A DNA stretch of 64,000 nucleotides, taken from positions 168,534,001 to 168,598,000 of the forward strand of contig OX465598.1 in NCBI GenBank assembly GCA_950022295.1, given 5' to 3'. Of this stretch, positions 44,989-57,492 are shown one piece after another (position 1 is the first letter of the stretch; each line of letters starts with the position of its first letter). Under the pieces are notes generated by a model. The model was not told where the DNA came from and did no database searches. It was given only the letters and a program-made list of their open reading frames with translations. The position numbers were made by a program, and so were the translations under genes. Source of the DNA: Bromus sterilis (Eukaryota; Streptophyta; Magnoliopsida; Poales; Poaceae).

Positions 44989-47752
44989 TCAGAAGTCTGC
45001 GGGAGGAAGGAGGGGGTACTCGACACAGAGGCGGTCTTCTCTTTCCCATGTTGCTTCTTTCTCGGAGTGATGAGACCATTGCACTTTGAGGAACTTGATC
45101 TTCTGACGACGACTGACACGCTCTGCTGAATCAAGAATACGAACAGGGTACTCTCGATAAGAAAGGTCATCTTGGAGATCAAGCGTTTCATGGTCGACTT
45201 CGCGGATGGGGTCCTTGAAGCAACGCCTGAGTTGTAACACATGGAATACATCATGTACTCGGGAAAGGTGCGGGGTAGTTCAAGTTGGTAGGCAACTTCT
45301 CCACGTTTAGCAAGAATGCGGAAAGGTCCGATGTAACGTGGGGCCAACTTGCCTTTGATACCGAATCTTTGGGTTCCCTTCAGAGGAGTAACACGAAGGT
45401 AAGCCTTCTCATCCAGATTGTAGCTTTCTTCCCTATGATGGCGATCATAGTAGATTTTCTGACGAGATTTGGCGGCTTTCAATCGATCACGAACAATGCG
45501 AACTTGCTCTTCTGCTTCCTTGATCATATCCGGTCCAAAGAATTTTCTTTCACCGGTTTCTGACCAGTTTAGGGGTGTTCGACATCGTCGTCCAAATAGG
45601 AGTTCAAAAGGAGCCATGTTCAGACTAGACTGAAAACTATTGTTATAAGCAAATTCGGCGAATGGAAGAGACTTCTCCCAATTCTTTCCGAATGAGATAA
45701 CACAAGCTCTGAGCATGTCTTCAAGAATTTGGTTAACCCTTTCGACTTGACCGCTAGACTGAGGATGAAAAGCTGTACTAAAGGAGAGATGAGTTCACAT
45801 AGCATTTTGAAAGCTTTCCCAGAATCTAGAGGTGAAAAGGCTACCACGATCATAATTGATCACCAAAGGAACACCGTGAAGGGACACGATCCTAGAGACG
45901 TACAAGTCCGCTAACTGGCTAGCAGTTATAGACTCGCGAACCGGAAGGAAGTGAGCAACTTTGAAAAGCCTATCTATGATAACGAAGATGGCATTGTTTC
46001 CTTTCTGGGTTCTTGGAAAGCCGGTGATGAAGTCCATACCGACTTTGTCCCATTTCCACTCGGAATAGGCAAAGGTTGAAGTGTACCAGCAGGTCTTTGG
46101 TGTTCTGCCCTAATGCGACGACAAACATCACATTCAGCAACAAATCGAGCAATGTATCTCTTCATCCTGGTCCACCAAAATCTCTGGCGTAGATCTCGGT
46201 ACATTTTTGTGCTACCGGGATGAATCGAGAGGGGTGTGTCATGGGATTCTTTGAGGATGAGTTGCCTTAGATCCCTATTCTTAGGTACTACCAAACGATT
46301 TCAAAGAATACCGTTCCTTTACTATCTGTGGAGAAACATTTAGCAACTCCGCTAGCAATGTTCTCCTTGATCCGGCGAACACCTCGTGCACGCGTTTGGG
46401 CAACTATAATTTGATCCTCAAGGGTTGGTTTCGCCACCAAGTTGAAAAGAGATCCACGAGGAACAATCTCGAGGTTGAGCTTTCGAAATTCCTCATGAAG
46501 AAGTGGTTGATACTGCTGTAACATGAGGTTGTTACAGTACGACTTACGACTTAGTGCATCGGCCATGACTTTGGCCTTGCCTGGGTGAAAGAAATTCCTA
46601 AGTCATAATATTTTATCAACTCTATCCAGCGTCTTTTCCTGAGATTAAGATCTGGCTGGGTGAAATATGTATTTGAGGCTTTGGTGATCAGAATAGATCT
46701 CGCAACGATTACCAAGGAGGTAATGTCGCCAAGTCTTCAGGGCATGAACTACGGCAGCGAGTTCAAGATCATGGGTTGGATAGTTCTCTTCATGTGGCCG
46801 CAACTGGCGTGAAGCATAAGCTACCACATGTCGATCTTGCATAAGTATGCATCCTAACCCTTGCCGTGAAGCATCACAATAGATCTCGAAATCCCTTTTG
46901 GTGTCTGGAGGTGCAAGTACGGGTGCAGAAGTCAACCTTCTTTTTAGCTCTTGAAAGCTTTCCTCGCACTTGGGAGTCCATTGGAATTTCTTATCTTTCT
47001 TGAGGAGTTCAGTAAGAGGCTTTGCAACTTTAGAAAAGTTCTCGACGAAGCGGCGACAATAGCTTGCTAAGCCAAGAAAACTCCTAACTTGCTTAACCGA
47101 TTCAGGTGGAGTCCAGTCAAGGACGACCTGAACTCTCTCGGGATTCACAGCAACACCTTTTTCAGAAATCACGTGGCCTAAGTAGGTCACTTCTGGTAGC
47201 CAAAATTCACACTTGGAGAATTTAGCATACAGGCGATGCTCTCTAAGTTTCATCAATACCAGCCTTAGGTGCTCGACATGTTCTTCTTCGTTCTTCGAGT
47301 ATATAAGGATGTCATCGAGGTAAACCACGACGAACTTGTCCAAATACTCCATGAAGATTGAGTGCATCATGCGTGAAAAAGTGGCGGGGCATTGGTCAGA
47401 CCGAAGGACATGACGGTGAACTCGTAAAGACCATAACGAGTAGTAAAAGCCGTCTTTGGAATGTCCTTGTTTCGGATCTTATTTGATGATAACCTAATCT
47501 CAAATTCATCTTGGAGAAGACAAAGGATCCTGCAAGTTGATCATAAAGATCATTGATCCTGGGCAGTGGGTACTTGTTCTTTATCGTCGCTAGATTTAGA
47601 GGGCGATAGTCTACGCACATCCTTTCTGTTCCATCTTTCTTCGTTACGAACAGAACGGGGCAATCCCATGGCGATGAGCTAGGGCGGATGAAGCCTTTTG
47701 CCAACAACACTTCCAGTTGGGTTTTAAGCTCAGCTAACTCATGTGGGGCCAT
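44989..47752 (-). pseudogene. Chromovirus pol: RT, RNase H, integrase, chromodomain-like tail
   Basis: Minus-strand order: RT (AELKTQLEVLLAKGFIRPSS, VLFVTKKDG, MCVDYRPLN, YPLPRI, catalytic VVYLDDILIYS at about 47300) and RNase H (FEIYCDASRQGLGCILMQ, ELAAVVHALKTWRHYLLG). Then integrase: zinc-binding H-H-C-C region near 46110-46270, and catalytic Asp in VIIDRLFKVAHF, Asp in YDRGSLFTS and Glu in GQVERVN. A C-terminal PVRIL ... KVQWSHHSEKEATWERE segment (about 45040-45140) is chromodomain-like. Frameshifts near 47400, 46640, 46300 and 46040, plus a stop near 45790, separate the pieces. Catalytic residues are mostly kept, consistent with recent loss of function. Confidence 0.9.
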
Positions 47753-48478
47753 TCTATATGGCGTCTGGAAATTGGATTTGTGCCTGGTATATGATCAACT
47801 ATAAATTCTTCACACCTGTCGGGTGACTAGGTTTAAGGAGTTGGATCTCTAGATAGCTTCCTAGAGGATGACCAAGGTTTACTAGGGGCTACAACAGATA
47901 TGTCAGAGTAGCAAAGTACCCCAACACGATGATTAGTGTAGTTCTTCTTGCTAGAAGACCTCTAAACTGGGAGGAAGAACTGGAAATGAATCACTAAAGG
48001 TTTCTAGAACAAAACCTACAACAAACTCTAGAGAACTGTCGGGCATACCACCTAGAAGTTCTTCAAAAAGGACAACCGAAAAGGATAGAAGGATTTTGCA
48101 AATGCATCAGATTATGAAGAAACCTGGAATGACTCGGACAGCATAACGGCTGTAATTGCAAGAGAAATGGAAATCCTCACAACATCTCAACAACACTTAC
48201 ATAGGATGTCTCAAAATAGGAAGCACAAAGACTCTAGACAACCGAACACAACTTTCCTACGGCTACAAGGAAGCACTCAACGAGATGTTCTAGTAAGACA
48301 TAGATGAACCTAGTCCTATCATCCCGTAGAAAATATAAGGGTGACTCAGAACTCAGATCGATGAGGTAAGGAGAAAAAGAAGCCTTACGTTGTTCCCTTA
48401 TATACCCAAGTAACTATATAACTATAGAGTGCTAGACTCGACTTCGACCAAGGGTTTGATAATCCTACAGACAGTCCT
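47753..48478 (-). other. Non-coding leader of the chromovirus, gag and protease missing
   Basis: Between pol and the primer-binding site there are only about 726 bp with no gag or protease sequence I can recognise and stops in all frames. A full gypsy element would hold several kb here, so a large deletion is inferred. The leader may retain packaging signals. Confidence 0.65.
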
Positions 48479-48490
48479 GCTCTGATACCA
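48479..48490 (-). promoter_or_regulatory. Primer-binding site, initiator tRNA-Met type
   Basis: On the minus strand the sequence reads TGGTATCAGAGC, the standard complement of the 3' end of plant initiator tRNA-Met, four bases inside the 5' LTR. It fixes the element's orientation. Confidence 0.93.
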
Positions 48491-48494
48491 AGTC

Positions 48495-51400
48495 TGTCGG
48501 GACTCGGAATATGCGTATGTAATTCCAGTCACGATGCAATCACATGGAGAGCCAAGAGCCGTACCCACTTGTCTAAGCAGACAAGGCCAAGCACAGAACA
48601 CTCTCGGAAAGCATCGAACGTGAGGGGCATCCCATCCAGGCCGGTTGATCAACTGAGATGGGTCCTCATCGTCCGCTCACAAGTCTAAATGCTTATGGGT
48701 GGTGAATCCCATACTCATAGACAAGTCGCCTCAACCATGTTATCGATTGAATCATAACCCTTACATAAACAAACTCCAGCCCGATCACTTAGTCGGGGTC
48801 TAGGGCGGGCTCGATCATACAACAAAGTGTGCACGTGGCAGAGCCACGAGCAATCGCATCGCGATGCCCCAAGCTGCGCACATCTAAGGGCCACTTGGTG
48901 TATAAAAGACCGCCAGCCAGATCACAACTAAGGTCTCGAAAACCCATACTAAGACATGCATGTTATAATCATACACGCATCACACATGTCTAGTATGAAC
49001 AGCAGGTATCATCACATAACTCTACAAGTACTCTTTATTGATATACACATAGAGCATACAAAGATCACATGTCTGTGATCAACATTACATCATACAACGG
49101 AAGCAAATTAGGTCTGAGTACAGACAAGTTTAACAAATGGCTTAGAGAAGCCTTGTAAACATACATGCCCATCCACGAGGGACCAGACTGCTGTCTGGAA
49201 CTATACTAGCAAGGTCAACGTCAAGCTTCACGAAGGTGACTCCATCGGGGTCCGGGTTCTCATCTAAAACATAGAATATGCAAACGTGAGTACAAAGTCG
49301 TACTCAGCAAGACTTACATCAGAACTAGACTACTCATGCTCAAGTTTCAAGGTAAAGGAGGTGGGGTTCATCATGCAGAAGTGCCAGCTTTGACTTGGCT
49401 AGTCCTGAACTACGAGTACCAGACTTGAGGTAAGAAGCGTACACGAGTCCACTACATGTCTCCAAACAATACACCACTATGGTTACTTCCTCGACTTCCC
49501 CACGAGGAAGCCCACCATAGCACTCACACTTATCTTGAGGATTTTATAAGTATCCATTTAAGTTATCTATTGATCAAGTAGAGGTCTCTAAGTAGTCCAT
49601 AACCGCGGACACGGCTATTCGAATAGTTCATTAACCCTGCAGGGGTGTACATCTTCACACGCGTGTCATCACTTATCGCCTCGTTCTCGTCACCCTTCAA
49701 GCGGGTGTCGGACGTGGATGAAACCAAGGCACTAACCTCACATCACCTTCTCTAATCCAGGAGTCGACTACCTGAGTTTGGCACCGCTCGAGAGTCCGGC
49801 CGGTTCCACGAAACGGACTCAGATAATGTAAGGGACCGAGACGCCACCTCTGCCAGATGGTTTCACTGCCTCACAAGTCCACCCACATATCTATATGATG
49901 CAACCTTTTCTTCATTCTTTTTCTATGCACATGCCAAATGGAAAGCCCGAATCTATTGTGACTCCTGGACCGGATCGGGTACATAAAGAGGCCAAACGGG
50001 GTTCCCATAAAACCCTACATGTGGTCATACTCTTTGTCTTGGATCACAAAACAGGAACTCGGGGCCTATGGCAGTGTTCAACGAGACAACCCACTGTGTA
50101 CTCCTACACAGCCTCTCATCGTTCACCTTTGTTTAGGGTGGATTCACCAACACGTTTATCATCTGTACCACTGTGTTCATTCCATCCCGACTCACAATCA
50201 TAACATCCTCATTGTATCACTAAGCATCAAAAGAAGTAACAGTTGCAGGGGCCACATGCTCATCATTCAACTCCTAAATCTGCTAGGATTGTGGTTTGCT
50301 TAATACAGTGACAAAATAATAGGTCATGCATCGGAATGGGTTCAACTATGCGAAAGAACGTGTCTCGGTGATCTCCTAAACATGCATAAGCGAGACTGAG
50401 AGGGAAATAGGATTTTATAGACATGATTAATGGGGTTTGTTTGCCTTGCTGACGATACACAGGGTTTACCGAACTTCTTCTTCGTCGGGGGTGATCCCCG
50501 TCTCGGAGGCACTGTTATCGGCACAATCATCAACAAGAGGGGGGAGGCAACATTGTAATAGAATGCACAAGCACATGTTTATGTTGTCACTGATGTGAAT
50601 GCTGCTGATTTGTGGTACATTTTATTTAAATGAAGTGTATTGCATTTGAAATGCAAATTCAAACTCCACATATGAATTTCAATTTAACCAAAATGCATTT
50701 GAAAAAGTTTGATCATTTGAAACCATGCGATCATGTGTGTGATATGCTTCTGAAGTTAAGGTGATCATGTTTGCATTGTAATGGTTAAAATTTGAATTGC
50801 ATTGGAATTAAATTTGAATTAATTCCAATTAAGCCAAATAGAAAAAGCTACTGGTCCCATTTTAAATTCAACTCAAACATGGTTGAAAGTTGCATATTTG
50901 GATAGAGAATTTTAAGCTGATCATTTTTCATATATTATTTGCCCAATTTGGAGTTAATATGAATTTTCTATGATTTTTCAAAGATTAGCTAATTTTCTGC
51001 ATTTTCTGGATTATTCTGATTTCTTTTAATTCTTCTTAAATCCTTTTCTTTTTATTGCGTCAGCATGAGGTCGTGCTGACGTGGGGGGGGATCTGACCAG
51101 TGGGCCAGCCTTGTCAGTGGCTTAGGGGTTAACCACGTTTTAGTTAATTTAAACAGAGGGGTTAGGGGGCTGTGGGTCCCACTGTCAGTGGCTGCTGGGG
51201 TGGTTAGTGGGGGTGATTAGCCTTAAGCTAATCTACCCACCGGCGGTTAGCCGGCGTCGACCACGGCGTGCGGCGGAGGTGCGCCGGAGTGGGCTTCCCG
51301 GCCACCAGGGGCCTTGCAGAGGGTACCGGTCGGCTCCCCGTGGCCTCGCACATACGATGGACTAGTCCATCGTCGCCGGGGAGGACCACGGCGTCGACGG

Positions 51401-52444
51401 CTTCAATTTTCGCGGCGGCCAGAGCCACTAGAAGAAGGCGACGACGATTGGGGGCACGGGAGGAGCCGGGGTTAGGGGGGAACGAACCGTGAGCTCACCG
51501 GGAGGGTAAAGGAGAAGTCAGGGGAGGCGGAGAAGCTTGGACGGCGACGAAATTTGAGCTCGAAGCCCACGGTGGCCGGAGGGAGGAAGTTGGAGCTGGC
51601 ATCCGCTCTGGGGCCTTTGAGCTCGAATTGATAACGCAAAACGACGGAGAAGACAACCGCAGTTCTGATGGACACGTTGGTGCGGCGCCTCGTCGTCGTT
51701 GTCCGCGCAGAAGCTCGCCGGCGTCCTCCGGCTGTGCTCGGGCTTGCGCGAGATCCGCGAGGTAGGAGAACAGGGGCGACCCGTGGAAGAGAGGGAAGGT
51801 ACGGGGGTGCTCTGGGGGCTTGCGTGGCGCGAGAAGGAAGGCAGGGAAGGCCTAGACGGCTCTCGGTGGCCACGGCGGCGTCGGCCGTGCCCTCCCAGCG
51901 CGCCACCGAGCAGCTTGGGGTAGACGACAAGCTAGGCTGGGCCTGGGCCGGGGAAGGTTTAGTTGGGCCCGAGGCCTTAGGGGGGGTGGGCTGCTTTGCG
52001 TTTTTTCCTTTTCTTTCTGTTTTCTTTTTCTTTCTTTTGTTTTGCTCTAGGAAAAATAGCAGAGCATTTTATAAAATACCCAAATCTTTTATGTGGGCTT
52101 AGGATATAAATAGCTAGCCACTCATAACTTTTAGGCATTTTTGAAATTCAAATAATTTGAATTTCAAATCAAATAGGGGTTTATTTAATTTTCCAAGGCA
52201 TTGTTTGAAAATTAGAAAATTCCATGAGCATGGGAATGAACCCAAACCACTTTTAAAATGATCACCATCATTTATAGGAATTTTCCAAATATTTAAATGA
52301 TTTTTGGAAAAAGATTTTTATCTGGCCATTTGATTTAATTTCTCAGGGCTTTTCTTTTCCCCATTTTTGATTTCCTTTTTGCATTTTTCACATGATGCAA
52401 AGGGAACTCAAACCCTAGTACTTGCCTAAATTGGGGTTGTGACA
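48495..52444 (-). repeat. 5' LTR of the chromovirus element
   Basis: 3950 bp, nearly identical to the LTR at 40996-44953. Over the first 600 bases compared by eye I count about six differences, for example ACTCGG against ACCCGG at the outer end. It carries the promoter of the element, transcribed leftwards. The GC-rich block is at 51230-51960. Confidence 0.92.
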
Positions 52445-52449
52445 GTGGG

Positions 52450-53330
52450 GGACTACTTATGTTCTGGAAGGATACAATTAAACTGGATATTGATAATTAT
52501 TCCAAGTATTTCATTGATGCACGTGTGTCACACTTGGGTCCTAATGAGTGAATATTGACATGTGTGTATGGGGAGGCCCAAGTGCCAGAGAGATACAAAA
52601 CTTAGGATGCACTGAGAAACCTAGTTGTCCAGTCTGGACTCCTTTGGCTTGTAATCAATGATTTCAATGAAGTTCTTCTACACTCAGAGCATGAAGGAGT
52701 GGGACAGAGGAGTCAAGCGCAGCCAGTGGCGTACCTAGTGGGTAGCACGGGTGGGCCGTGGCACACCCAGAATTTAGAGAATTGTTTTTGTATCATGGCA
52801 CATTTTGCAGTTTTTTTGGCTAAATGTAGTATAGCACTTAATTCTTTGTGTGCACAGCCTCAATTTTACTATTGGGTACTCCACGAGCGCAACTAGATGG
52901 TTTTCGTGATGCTTTGGATGTCTGCGGGGTTGTTGATCTCAGTTTCAAAGGGAACAAGTGGAATTTTGAAAAAAGGTTGCTCGAGGATCCTTTACTCGTG
53001 TTCGTCTAGACAGAGCGGTCTCATACCTGGCATGGGGCACACTTTTCCCAGCATCATCAGTGGAACATTTGGTGGCGGTTGTTTCTATTGATGCCCCGAT
53101 ATTACTACGTCTGGAGGACGAAGCTCATGTACAGCAGGGCCCCAAGCTTTTTCGCCATGAGGAATGATGGGAAGAACATCCAGACTTCAAGGATGTGCTT
53201 GCGGGAGGATGGAATAACACAAGTGGAAGTGAGTCGATGGATTTGTTGAAGGAAAAACTAAAGTCTTTAGCACATAATCTGGCTCACTGGGGCCGAACAA
53301 ATTTTGGTAGTGTAAGGATGTAGATTAACA
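52450..53330 (+). pseudogene. LINE-B ORF2 endonuclease, continuation
   Basis: Continues the endonuclease after the chromovirus: YFIDARVSHLGPNE, a stop, CVYGEAQVPERY, a degenerate IxDFNEVL motif (Gly replaced in VINDFNEVL), GVGQRSQAQ, then the small hAT-like insertion. After that come LDGFRDALDVCGVVDLSF and WNFEKR, and a decayed linker that matches LINE-A around WGRTNFGSV. Similarity ends at about 53330. It keeps the Gln codon in GVGQRSQAQ that is a stop in both LINE-A copies, so it helps show the ancestral state. Confidence 0.75.
52724..52885. mobile_element. Small hAT-like insertion in LINE-B ORF2
   Basis: A 162-bp insertion beginning CAGTGGCGTACCTAG, a start typical of hAT elements, flanked by 8-bp near repeats AGCGCAGC (52716-52723) and AGCGCAAC (52886-52893). 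Removing it restores the LINE reading (SQAQ then LDGFRDA). The terminal repeats are weak (right end ...GTACTCCACG), so it may be an internally deleted copy. Confidence 0.72.
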
Positions 53331-54280
53331 AGGATCAGCCTCGGCAAATCCCATGGTTAGGAACCTTGGGTTTAGATCGTAGAGAGATGAGTGCAGGTTG
53401 GCGATTCTCGGTGGCTAACAGGAGACAGGGATTACCTATGTTCAGGGCCCTCGATCGATAAAACCCCTACTTCCTGCTCGATGTATTATAGGGTGAAGGC
53501 AATCACAGTGGAGGTCTCGGCGAGATTGCTCTTGCCGAGGGTGGAACTATGTGAGATCGGATGTCCTAGACGTCCGCTCTCCCATCCTTTATATACTAGG
53601 CTAGGCCTCGAGGAGTCCGTCTAGGTTTACGAAGGTGATTGCCTAATCTAGATAGTCTTGGCGGGCACGCCTTAATTGGATTCCAAACCGCCTTGGACTC
53701 CATGTTGGCGCAGCCATCGGTGCTTCGGGTGGGATGATCTTGGGCCAGCCGAAGCTTCAAGTGGGCCTTCCATATTGACACGCCGCAGGTACCCTCATGC
53801 TGAGGAGTCGTGGGGTATCCCCTCGTCACTATCCCCCGAGTGCCAGGGGGACATGAAGAGTCGCGTAGGGACTCGAACCTGTAGTAGTCGTAATAGTGCA
53901 TGTCATTTTGCGAACCTTAAGTTTTATACATAAAAGATTAGTTTGAGAGGGATGCTAAGCTAAAAGGGCCTGAGGCACTCGACGGCTCGAGCCTCAGCAA
54001 ATTGCGCTAGCGACAAATGCCACAGTAGCCCGGTGAAGCTCGAGTCCCTTCACACGAACTTGGAAACGACTAGTGTCAAGCAAGGCCCATGTTGCTAAGG
54101 GCTTATAGGATCAATGCCGCCAGTTTAAGTACTGAATACGACCCTAACGCGTCCGTTAGTGGTTCAACTTCTGTCATGCACCGAGCATGGCACCATCGGG
54201 AGTGAAGTCGCGCCGTGGCAAGTCCCGACCCGGCCGACGGATCAGCGAGGTCTTACCTACACGCAAGCTTGCGTGGCATC
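53331..54280. other. Unassigned repetitive remnant before the duplication junction
   Basis: There is no recognisable protein. The stretch near 53440-53640 (AGGGCCCTCGATCGATAAAA; a TTTATATACT TATA-like box; CCTCGAGGAGTCCG) looks like part of an LTR promoter of another retrotransposon, cut at both ends. The sequence changes abruptly at 54281 into a copy of 16410 onwards. Confidence 0.45.
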
Positions 54281-56849
54281 TGTGATTAGGGCCTAATTCC
54301 CCCTAATCACCCACTGACATGTGGGGCCCAACCCCTTAACTAAATCGTTTAAATTAAACTAACCCCATGTTTAACACAGAGACACTGACATCAGGGATCC
54401 ACTGGTCAGAGGCCCCCCCACATCTGCATGAGGTCATGCTGATGCAATAAAGCCTCTGTCCAGATGAAATTTAATTCAGAAAATTACAGAAAAATGTTTA
54501 AACTTTGGAAATTCATAATTAATTAACTATAACTCCAAATTGGACAAATAATATATGAAAAATTATCAGAAAAATGCAAGGATTAATAATATGCAATTTA
54601 TTTTCATGTTTGACCATTTTAAAATGGGAAAATATGCATATGGCTTAATTTTAATTTGAATTTGGAGTTTGAATCTGCAAATCGTTTGCAATACACTTAT
54701 ATTAACTTGAATTGTCCACAAACCAGTACCATATACATCTTGGACAACCTTATCATGTGCTTGTGCATTTTATTTCAATGTTGTCCCCCTTTGTTGATGA
54801 TTGTTTCCGGTAACAGTGTTTCCGAGACGGAGGTCACCCCCGAAGCAGAAGACCGATAAACCAGTGTATCGTCAGCAATGCAAGCAAACCCCATTGATCA
54901 TGTCTATAAAAACCTATTTCCCTCTCAGCATCTCTTATGAATGTTTAGGAGTTCACCATGATACGTTCTACCGCTAGTTCAACCCATTCCTTTGCATGAC
55001 CTATCATTTCTGCCTCAATATTAAGCTAACCTCAACCTAGCAGATCTAGGAATTGCTTGTGATCATCATGTGGCCATTCATCCATGTTATGCTTATTCTA
55101 TGCTTAGAGTTGTGGAAGCATTGGTCCATCTTGGGTGATGAATTGATGTTGGTAGCAATCATGTTCATGTTATTTGTGATGAAAAGGGTGTGGTGAATTT
55201 GACCTAAACAAGGTGAACGATGAGAGGATGTGTAGGAGTACACAGTGGGTTGTCTCGTTGAACACTGTCCTAGGCCCCGAGTTCTTGTGTTGTGATCCAA
55301 GACAAAGATTACTGCCACATGTAGGGTTTTATGGGAACCCCGTTTGGCCTATTAACTCACCCCCGATCAAGTCCAGGAGTCACACTAGTTCGGGCTTTCC
55401 ATTTGGCATATGCATAGAAAAAGAATGAATGAAAGGTTGCATCATTTAGATATGTGGGTGGACCTATGAGACATTAATACCATCTTCCAGGGTGGCGTCT
55501 TGGTTCTCTGCATTGTCTGGGTCCGTATCGTGAATCGGCCGGACTCTCGAGTGGGGTCTAACTCAGATAGTCGACTCCTGGATTAAGAAGGTGATGTGAG
55601 GTAAGTGCCTTGGTGATTATCGTCGTCCGACATCCGCTTGAAGGATGAAGATTCCTAGGCGGTAAGTGATGACACACATGTGAAGAAGTACACCCCTGCA
55701 AGGTTAACAAAACTATTCGAATAGCCACGTCCGCGGTAATGGACTACTTGGAGACCTATGCTTGATTATTAGACAACTTCAATGGCTACTCTAAAACTGG
55801 CCAAAATAAGTGTGATTGCTATGGCGTGCTTCCTCGTGGGGAAGCAGAGGAAGTATCCATAGTGGTGTATTGGTTGGAGACTTGGTAGTGGACTCGTGTA
55901 CGCTTCTTACCTCAAGTCTGGTACTCGTAGTACAGGACTAGCCAAGTCAAAGCTGTCACTTCTGCATTGAAACCCCACCTCCCTTTACCTTGAAACTTGA
56001 GCATGAGTAGTATAGTTCTGATGTAAGTCTTGCTGAGTACGACTTTGTACTCACGTTTGCTTATTCTATGTTTTAGATGAGAACCCAGACCCCGATGGAT
56101 ACACCTTCCTGAAGCTCGACGTTGACTAAGCTAGTATAGTTCCAGACAACAGTCTGGTCCCTCGTGGAAGGGCTATGTATGTTTACAAGGCTTCTCTAAG
56201 CCATTTGTTAAACTTTTCTGTACTCATACCTAATTTGCTTCCGTTGTTCGATGTAATGTTGGATCACATTCATGTGATCTCTTTGTGTACTCTATGTAAG
56301 TCAATAAAGATATACTTGGTAGAGTAATGTGATGATACCTGCTGTTCACACTAGACATGTATTCTGTGTGTATGATTTTAACGTGCATGTCTTAGTGTGG
56401 GTTCTCAATAGCTTAGTTGTGTTCTTGCCGGCGGTCTTTTATACACCAAGTGGCCCTTAGATGTGCGCAGCTTGGGGCATCGTGATGCGATTGCTCGTGA
56501 CTGTCACGTGGCACACTTTGTTGTATGATTGAGCCCGCCCGAGACCCCGACTAAGTGATCGGGCTGGAGTCTGTTTATGTAAGTGTTATGACTCAATCGA
56601 TAATATGGTTGAGGCGACTTGTCTATGAGTATGGGATCTCACCACCCATAAGCATTTAGACTTGTGAGCGGACAATGAGGACCCATCTTAGATGATCATC
56701 CGGGCCTAGATGGGATGCCCCTCACGTTCGAGCTTTCCGAGAGTGTCTTGTACTTGGCCTTGTCTGCTTAGACAAGTGGGTATGGCTCTCGGCTCTCCAT
56801 ATGATTGAGTTGTGACTGGAATTACATACACATATTCCGGGCCCCGACA
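54281..56849 (+). mobile_element. Truncated solo LTR, duplicated copy of A
   Basis: Starts abruptly at TGTGATTAGGGCC, equivalent to 16410, and ends GGCCCCGACA at 56849, followed by the CGACC duplication (56850-56854) as in copy A. The outer left part, including the GC-rich block, is absent because the duplication breakpoint lies inside the LTR. Confidence 0.9.
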
Positions 56850-56854
56850 CGACC

Positions 56855-57487
56855 TCGTAGACGTGGGCACGAGCGGCTTCAGCATCAGCAAGGCAGGAGA
56901 CCTCTGCGTCGCGCGACGGAAGTCCGACGATCATCGGACGTTCGATGCAGCGGACATGCGACGCCTGTCGGAAATAGGGTGCATCGAGGACAGAAGGTTT
57001 CAGCGTCACTTTACCGGAAATCCGACGCCGACCGGACGTCCAACGACCCCGACGGACGTCCGATGCCGACCGGACATCCGACATTGCCTGCACGCAGATT
57101 TTAGGGCTGCGACCCATGTATCCCTAGTTTTATCCCGTAGCTTATAAATAGAACACCCCCTACGAGTTTTAGGGTTAGCTTAGGTCAGAATTAAAGATTG
57201 AGAACTAATGAGTTGTATCTCTTGGTGAAGCTTCCCTCCGGGGTTGGCGATGCCGTTTATCCAATAAAGATTGCCGCGGAGGTTCTTGTGTTCATCAAGG
57301 ATTACCGTGCTTTGGTTTGAGACATGGTGATATCCATCATGTTGCTTGATGGATTCATTCCTCTTCTTCAGGTTGCGTTCATCGCGTGATTGGAAGGATT
57401 TCTATCCAGGTTTCTCGCTGTGAAAGATCGGGACAAACTCAAGAGGATTCCCCGGTGATTCGTATCATCAGGTGTCCCTCCTTATCA
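56855..57487 (+). repeat. Second copy of the gypsy-derivative LTR, right part
   Basis: Matches 18986-19617, with the GGACGTCC cluster, a TATAAATA box at about 57144, and the end TTATCA followed by CTCTC (57488-57492). Confidence 0.85.
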
Positions 57488-57492
57488 CTCTC

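Larger units (their letters stand above)
40996..52444 (-). mobile_element. Gypsy/chromovirus retrotransposon with both LTRs
   Basis: An 11.45-kb element on the minus strand, flanked by GTGGG (40991-40995 and 52445-52449). 3' LTR 40996-44953, internal 44954-48494, 5' LTR 48495-52444. Both LTRs begin TGTCACAACCCCAATT and end GGTCCCGACA or close variants when read on the minus strand. The internal part is only 3.5 kb: primer-binding site, about 700 bp without gag or protease, then RT, RNase H, integrase and a chromodomain-like tail. LTR differences run near 1% in the stretch I compared, so insertion was recent. Pol has several frameshifts and gag/PR is deleted, so the element is not autonomous. 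The domain order and chromodomain-like tail fit a chromovirus, perhaps the Tekay/Del lineage. Confidence 0.93.
40030..53330 (+). mobile_element. LINE-B: second L1-type LINE, truncated and split
   Basis: It shares structure and coding similarity with LINE-A. A 5' UTR opens near 40030 (GCCGAACTAGGGTTTCTCCT), then a shortened ORF1, the ORF1/ORF2 junction at about 40797, and the ORF2 endonuclease. The chromovirus inserted at 40996-52444 (target GTGGG), and the endonuclease continues from 52450 (GGGLLMFWKDTIKLD) to about 53330, where similarity to LINE-A ORF2 stops. The RT and 3' end are missing. It is a subfamily distinct from LINE-A: the proteins are clearly related but the nucleotide sequence is well diverged. 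Confidence 0.8.

Noticed and set aside
48479..48490. Possible tRNA gene fragment
   Set aside because: Only 12 bases match the complement of initiator tRNA-Met and they lie beside an LTR; it is a primer-binding site.
49895..50303. Short frames also seen at 42520-42804 and, reversed, at 17174-17446, 37508-37852 and 55046-55318
   Set aside because: They recur only because the LTR family recurs. No start context or domain, and stops vary between copies.
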